Shown piece by piece: positions 6,068-9,757 of a DNA stretch of 9,757 nucleotides (the stretch's first letter is position 1; each line of letters begins with the position of its first letter). The notes beneath the pieces were generated by a model, which was not told the DNA's origin, made no database searches, and saw only the letters and a program-made list of their open reading frames with translations. A program made the translations under genes and the position numbers. Location: the NCBI GenBank assembly GCA_002362735.1, contig DEUU01000274.1, positions 1 through 9,757 of the forward strand, written 5' to 3'. The stretch is from Dehalococcoidia bacterium UBA3254 (GTDB lineage Bacteria; Chloroflexota; Dehalococcoidia; Dehalococcoidales; UBA3254).

Positions 6068-7255
6068 ATGAACTTCGGATTTAATGAGTTAAAAAACCTC
6101 GTTATTAATAGAGGATTATGCACTGTCTGTGGAACTTGCATTGGTGTTTGCCCCAGGGATTGTTTGGAATTAACTTATCAGGAAGAGGAACCAGTACCCG
6201 AGTTGAAGGGCAAGTGTAATTCGTGCGGGATTTGTTATAAGGCATGCCCGGGAAGTGATGTTCCTCTCATGGATCTTGAGAAATTCTGCTTCGGTAAGGT
6301 AAGAACAAGCAAGCCTGATGATTTGGGAATATTTAACTTTAGTGGTATGGGTTATGCTACAGATAAGATAATGCGGCATTCGGGTGCCAGTGGAGGAGTA
6401 GCCACTGCTCTGCTAACCTATGGATTGGAAAAAGGACTAATTGATTGTGCTATTGTAGCGGGATTTTCTAAAGACCAACCGTGGCTTACTGAGGCTAAAA
6501 TAGCTACCACTTCAAAAGAATTGGCTGAGTCAGCTCAGTCAAAATATGCTGCAGTAGCTATTAATTCCGTATTAAGCGAAGCGGTGCGAAGGGGTTATCA
6601 AAGGATAGCCGTCATTGGCTGTCCGTGCCACATCCATGCCATCAGAAAAATTGAATGCCAGGGTCTTGTACCCGAGATTACCAAAAAAATAACGATTCTT
6701 CTGGGGTTGTTCTGTGGTGCAAATTGGCATTTCGAAGGGACCAGGCATGTTCTCTACGAGAATTGTAATATACCGGATCTGAAATCTATTACTCTTCTAC
6801 AGTATCGAGGCCGAGGCAAGGATGGGTCATCTAAATTCGTAGTGGAATTAAAAAATGGAGAACGAAAAGAGGTACCTAAATTCGACGCGGTCGTAATGAG
6901 AATGAATCATTTCACTAGGGAAAGATGTGTTATGTGTATTGACTGGTCGGCCGAATTATCTGACATCTCAATAGCAGACTACTGGGGACCAGTAAAATCT
7001 GACGAGGGAGGGTTTTCATCTATTTTAATACGCACAACTAAGGGGACTGATTGGTGTCAGGGAGCACAAAATTCGGGGTATTTGTTAATGAAAGAGTCGC
7101 CGACCGAATACCTTATTAATAGCTTAGGATTTGAAAATAAAAAACATGGAAATGTTTTTCGTCTAATGCAGCGACAGCGATATGGATGGCCTACGCCAAA
7201 TTATCATTACTCTTCAAGTCATAACCCCATACGATCAGGAAGGAGTGTCAAATAA
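6068..7255 (+). CDS. FrhB/FdhB-like iron-sulfur flavoprotein (coenzyme F420 hydrogenase/dehydrogenase beta family)
   Basis: This 395-residue protein has an N-terminal double ferredoxin domain joined to FrhB_FdhB N and C domains. Cluster 1 ligands are Cys18, 21, 24 and 28; cluster 2 ligands are Cys50, 53, 56 and 60, both CxxCxxCxxxCP. The beta-subunit domain shows SGASGGVATALLTYGLEKGLID (105-126), the GCPCH motif (184-188) with CHIHAIRKI after it, GLFCG (213-217) and CVMCIDWSAELSDISIADYWG (287-307). Relatives hold FAD plus a 4Fe-4S cluster and either move electrons between ferredoxin and F420 or reduce a C=C bond with ferredoxin (BciB, HCAR). With no F420 or hydrogenase partners visible, a ferredoxin-dependent reduction of a pathway intermediate is the likelier role (inference). 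Start: ATG with AAGGAG five bases upstream. The preceding 105-base gap holds no convincing promoter or terminator, so it probably belongs to the mutase operon. Confidence 0.9.
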   Translation: MNFGFNELKNLVINRGLCTVCGTCIGVCPRDCLELTYQEEEPVPELKGKCNSCGICYKACPGSDVPLMDLEKFCFGKVRTSKPDDLGIFNFSGMGYATDKIMRHSGASGGVATALLTYGLEKGLIDCAIVAGFSKDQPWLTEAKIATTSKELAESAQSKYAAVAINSVLSEAVRRGYQRIAVIGCPCHIHAIRKIECQGLVPEITKKITILLGLFCGANWHFEGTRHVLYENCNIPDLKSITLLQYRGRGKDGSSKFVVELKNGERKEVPKFDAVVMRMNHFTRERCVMCIDWSAELSDISIADYWGPVKSDEGGFSSILIRTTKGTDWCQGAQNSGYLLMKESPTEYLINSLGFENKKHGNVFRLMQRQRYGWPTPNYHYSSSHNPIRSGRSVK

Positions 7256-7325
7256 GTTGGTTGCCCGATTATTACGTGTCTGAGTTTACCCCTCAATTTG
7301 ATTATTTAAAAGGGATGGATATGAC

Positions 7326-7337
7326 ATTAAATTTAAT
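7326..7337. repeat. AT-rich perfect palindrome upstream of dctP
   Basis: ATTAAATTTAAT is a perfect 12-base palindrome in the 188-base gap between the FrhB-like gene and dctP. It resembles, but does not match, the palindrome at 2576-2587. It might be a second regulator site; the high AT content makes chance plausible. No promoter with both boxes near consensus was found in this gap. A further 10-base palindrome, TTTGATCAAA, lies at 7403-7412. Confidence 0.25.
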
Positions 7338-7430
7338 TTGATACACAACAATTAAATATCCAGACCTGCTAGTTATAAAGATGATTCACCTTGGGAACAA
7401 TTTTTGATCAAATTTAAATATCAGAAATAA

Positions 7431-7438
7431 AAGGAGGT
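7431..7438 (+). promoter_or_regulatory. Full-consensus ribosome binding site of dctP
   Basis: AAGGAGGT, complementary to the 16S rRNA 3' end over all eight bases, ends five bases before ATG 7444. It is the strongest ribosome site in the window, fitting the high expression expected of a transporter's solute-binding protein. Confidence 0.85.
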
Positions 7439-7443
7439 TAATC

Positions 7444-8631
7444 ATGAAAAACCTACGATCAGGCATTTTGTTGGCGAGTCTCATGTTAATCCTTGTTTTG
7501 GTCTCTATGTCCTTCCTTGCCGGCTGCAGTTCCCCAACTCCTTCTACTACCGCCGTTCCTCCCAAAACCACTACTACTGCACCGACCACTACGGCTGCTC
7601 CACCACCAACGACCTCTGCTCCAGCACCGGCTACCTCTGCTCCGGTTACCTCCGCAGCGGCCAAACCGATTGTTCTGAAGGTTGCGCCGACCACGCTCCA
7701 GGCTTCTCCAAATCTTGGAATGACTCTAACCATTTCAACCCAGCTAAAATTAATAGAAAATCGTACTAACGGTCGGGTTAAATTTGATATCTACTGGGGT
7801 CAAACCCTGGCCTCAGCTACCGAGCTCAGTGGGGCCATCAACTCCGGTCTGGCAGATATGGCTATCCTGCGGCCTTATGGTGAACCTGGTAAGCTCCCTC
7901 TCGCATCCGTCGGTGAGATGCCTGGCATCAGTGAAGATCAATGGGCCCTTCTTTGGGCTTACTACGATTTATTCAGGCAAGATCCCATACTCTCCGAATT
8001 GGCGAAATATAAAATGAAACCGCTTTGGGTGATTTTGACCCAAAATATAGACATCATATCCAGAACCCCGATTGCTTCACTGGCTGACTTGAAAGGAAAA
8101 AAGATAGCCGCCGGGGGTATTGCTGCTGATGAGATAAAGACTCTGGGCGGTGTGCCTGTTTCCATGACCCCAACCGAACAGGGCGAGGGTATGCGGTTGG
8201 GTACAATTGAAGGCGCCGCTGCTCCCCTCGATGCATCTTATTCCTTCAAATTTTATGATTCAGGCAAATATATTACCAAGATGTACCTGGGTCCGCGCAT
8301 ACAACCATTTGTTATTAATCAAGATGTCTGGAATAGTTTGCCAGCTGATATCCAGAAAGTCTTTAACGATTCAATGCAGGACATGGTAAATTTAACCTAT
8401 ACCACGATCATGAAAGATAGTAATGAACCTATCATGAAAGAAATGACCGCAGCCGGGGTACAATTTCTTAACCTCAGCGCGGCAGATATGGCTCAAGTTA
8501 AGAGCGTGCAGGCTGCCTATGCAGATAGCTGGGCATCCAAACAAACCGCGTCGGCTGATGCCAAGAAAGCCCTGGATGATTATCGTGCTTTTGCAGCCAA
8601 GTATGAAAAAACCAGCCCCTACAAGAAATAA
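7444..8631 (+). CDS. dctP: TRAP transporter solute-binding lipoprotein, DctP family
   Basis: This 395-residue extracytoplasmic protein captures an organic acid for the downstream DctQM permease. Residues 1-27 are a lipoprotein signal peptide: basic start, hydrophobic 8-26, lipobox LAGC with Cys28 as lipidation site. A low-complexity Thr/Pro/Ala/Ser linker (29-73) tethers the binding domain, which starts near residue 76. DctP features include LKLIENRTNGRVKFDIYWGQTL (101-122), ELSGAINSGLADMA (127-140), SLADLKGKKI (212-221), GGVPVSMTPTEQGEGMRLGTIEGAAAP (235-261) and the C-terminal helix pair. The GxKIR Arg that binds the substrate carboxylate in typical DctP proteins appears to be Ala222, hinting at altered ligand binding. 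The lipid anchor suggests a cell with no outer membrane, or an anchored Gram-negative variant. It has the strongest ribosome site of the cluster, and a hairpin separates it from the permease gene. The ligand is probably the pathway substrate (inference). Confidence 0.93.
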   Translation: MKNLRSGILLASLMLILVLVSMSFLAGCSSPTPSTTAVPPKTTTTAPTTTAAPPPTTSAPAPATSAPVTSAAAKPIVLKVAPTTLQASPNLGMTLTISTQLKLIENRTNGRVKFDIYWGQTLASATELSGAINSGLADMAILRPYGEPGKLPLASVGEMPGISEDQWALLWAYYDLFRQDPILSELAKYKMKPLWVILTQNIDIISRTPIASLADLKGKKIAAGGIAADEIKTLGGVPVSMTPTEQGEGMRLGTIEGAAAPLDASYSFKFYDSGKYITKMYLGPRIQPFVINQDVWNSLPADIQKVFNDSMQDMVNLTYTTIMKDSNEPIMKEMTAAGVQFLNLSAADMAQVKSVQAAYADSWASKQTASADAKKALDDYRAFAAKYEKTSPYKK

Positions 8632-8663
8632 TCTTGCTTCTCCTTATCCTGGATGGTAATTTA

Positions 8664-8701
8664 ACTGGCGCGTTCCCTTGGTTCAATGGGAATGCGCCAG
8701 T
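8664..8701 (+). other. Strong intercistronic stem-loop between dctP and dctQM
   Basis: Bases 8664-8677 pair with 8688-8701: a 14-pair stem, mostly GC, with one G-T wobble (8672/8693) and a 10-base loop. Inside the loop TTG and CAA can pair further. No T-run follows, so it is not a canonical Rho-independent terminator. Structures like this after a binding-protein gene commonly protect the upstream message from 3' exonucleases or lower downstream expression, giving more DctP than permease. The structure is clear from sequence; the role is inferred. Confidence 0.75.
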
Positions 8702-8769
8702 ATGTGGCTGCCACTGATTAAGTTAACATTGGGATTAGCTAAAAGATATATCTTAAAGTCAGGATAGAG

Positions 8770-9757
8770 ATGGAAGAAACAAAAAATATCTCGTCTAATA
8801 GAAACTCAATGCTAAGGATATACCTGAACGTCCTTGAAAAGCTGGAACGATGGGCTATCTATTTATCTGTCATCATGATTTTCATGATGATGATATTAAC
8901 CTCCCTGGACACCTTTTTACGAGATGTCTTTAACAACCCTATCGACGGGGTTTATGAATTACATACCATGATGATGGTCGGCATTTTGTATCTGGGGCTG
9001 TCGTATGCTCAATCCAGGCGAACTCATATCCGGATGGACGTCTTATCTTCACGGATGAACTCGGGCAACCAGGCGCTGTTGCAGCTGCTAGGTGATGCTG
9101 TTTTTCTCTTTATTGCCGCCGTAATTTGCTGGCGAATGGGGGCAGAGACCTGGGTTGCCTGGGTGACCAAGGACTTTCTGGCCGGGGTAGTGCATTTTCC
9201 ATTATGGCCAGCCAAACTGGCGATTACCCTGGGAACAGCCCTGCTCAGCTTGCGTCTGATTACCGATATTGTCCGCAATCCAGTATGGTTTACCAGGCCA
9301 GATATAAGCGCGCGGCGGCATTATTTGAATATTGCGATCGTTCTGGTAGTACTCATATTCTTAATAGGCATAACTTTATTTATCAAAAACTTGCATTTAG
9401 GTCCCACAACTACTGGATGGAGTGTCCTTTGCCTATTTATCATATTGCTATTTATCGGTCTGCCGGTCGCTCCTTCAATGGCCATTATTGGGATCCTGGG
9501 CATCTGGATTATGTCCGGGAATGGGGCAGCTCTGCAAGTCATGGGAACGGTACCCTTCAATGCTTCCGCAAACTATGCGATGACGGTAATGCCTCTGTTT
9601 ATTGTTATGGGAACCTTTGCCGGTTTGGCTGGATTTGCTGAAAGTGGCTTTGACCTTGCTAAAAGCTGGCTGGTGGGGATTAAAGGGGGGATCGTCCACG
9701 CTACCATCGTTGGGTCCACCATTTTTGCCGCGGCTACAGGCAGTGGGGCAGCCTCCT
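8770..9757 (+). CDS. dctQM: Fused TRAP transporter permease DctQ-DctM (partial, 3' end missing)
   Basis: The frame starts at ATG 8770 (AGGA five bases upstream) and stays open for 329 codons to the right edge. Residues 1-175 are a DctQ small permease: four hydrophobic segments (about 28-47, 62-80, 104-122, 148-165) with family patches DTFLRDVFNNPIDGVYELHTMM (47-68) and THIRMDVL (85-92). A further membrane segment at 186-204 joins it to a DctM large permease beginning near 217, with FIGLPVAPSMAIIGILG (228-244), MPLFIVMGTFAGLAGFAESGFDLA (274-297) and GIKGGIVHATIVGSTIFAAATGSGAAS (303-329). Separate DctM proteins are about 425 residues, so most of DctM (about 300 residues) lies outside. DctQM fusions are a known TRAP subtype; the large subunit moves substrate by an elevator mechanism driven by sodium. 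It follows dctP by 138 bases with the hairpin between them. Confidence 0.93.
   Translation, partial: MEETKNISSNRNSMLRIYLNVLEKLERWAIYLSVIMIFMMMILTSLDTFLRDVFNNPIDGVYELHTMMMVGILYLGLSYAQSRRTHIRMDVLSSRMNSGNQALLQLLGDAVFLFIAAVICWRMGAETWVAWVTKDFLAGVVHFPLWPAKLAITLGTALLSLRLITDIVRNPVWFTRPDISARRHYLNIAIVLVVLIFLIGITLFIKNLHLGPTTTGWSVLCLFIILLFIGLPVAPSMAIIGILGIWIMSGNGAALQVMGTVPFNASANYAMTVMPLFIVMGTFAGLAGFAESGFDLAKSWLVGIKGGIVHATIVGSTIFAAATGSGAAS

Noticed and set aside
7386..7733. 115-codon leftward open frame rich in Val, Gly and Ala
   Set aside because: It is the antisense of the DctP Thr/Pro/Ala linker; its low complexity keeps the frame open without coding.
8710..8716. GCCACTG, the core of the cobalamin-riboswitch B12 box
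   Set aside because: Only the 7-mer is present. The other conserved riboswitch blocks are missing and it lies before the permease, not before the mutase, so chance is likely.
9126..9641. 171-codon rightward open frame
   Set aside because: It is an out-of-frame shadow of the DctQM fusion, whose own frame is open and clearly homologous to TRAP permeases.

Overview
The window looks like a catabolic island from an anaerobic bacterium. All gene calls rest on reading the translations by eye. The anaerobic signs are a coenzyme-B12 carbon-skeleton mutase of the glutamate mutase type, a flavin/iron-sulfur oxidoreductase of the F420 hydrogenase beta family carrying two ferredoxin-type clusters, and a TRAP carboxylate importer. 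The binding lipoprotein has a long Thr/Pro/Ala/Ser linker after its lipid-modified cysteine. Such linkers are frequent in Chloroflexota (Dehalococcoidia-like) and also occur in some Firmicutes, so the lineage is only a guess. Genes are tightly packed with good Shine-Dalgarno sites. Two of them start with TTG.

Layout. The left arm reads leftward: a MarR-family regulator (1970-2434), a 3-hydroxyisobutyrate-dehydrogenase-family NAD(P) oxidoreductase (935-1849), and an M29/NicX-like metalloprotein cut by the window edge (1-859). A 251-base AT-rich divergent region (2435-2685) holds the best promoter in the window and a near-palindromic candidate operator. The right arm reads rightward: the mutase S subunit (2686-3102), the mutase E subunit (3114-4562), an MmgE/PrpD-family protein (4592-5962), an FrhB-like iron-sulfur flavoprotein (6068-7255), a TRAP solute-binding lipoprotein DctP (7444-8631), a strong intercistronic hairpin (8664-8701), and a fused DctQ-DctM permease cut by the right edge (8770-9757). 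There is no gene-free stretch longer than 300 bases.

How it may work together (inference). The TRAP system imports an organic acid. The B12 mutase rearranges a carbon skeleton, the MmgE/PrpD protein hydrates, dehydrates, isomerises or decarboxylates the product, and the FrhB-like protein and the beta-hydroxyacid dehydrogenase carry out redox steps. MarR senses the substrate or an intermediate and controls both arms.

The most striking point is that this is probably not an ordinary glutamate mutase. The B12-binding S subunit is very canonical, and the E subunit keeps the Lys and Glu that touch the cofactor. Several residues that hold glutamate in the clostridial enzyme appear replaced, and neither methylaspartate ammonia-lyase nor the GlmL reactivase gene is present here. 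The cluster is a good candidate for an undescribed B12-dependent organic-acid pathway.
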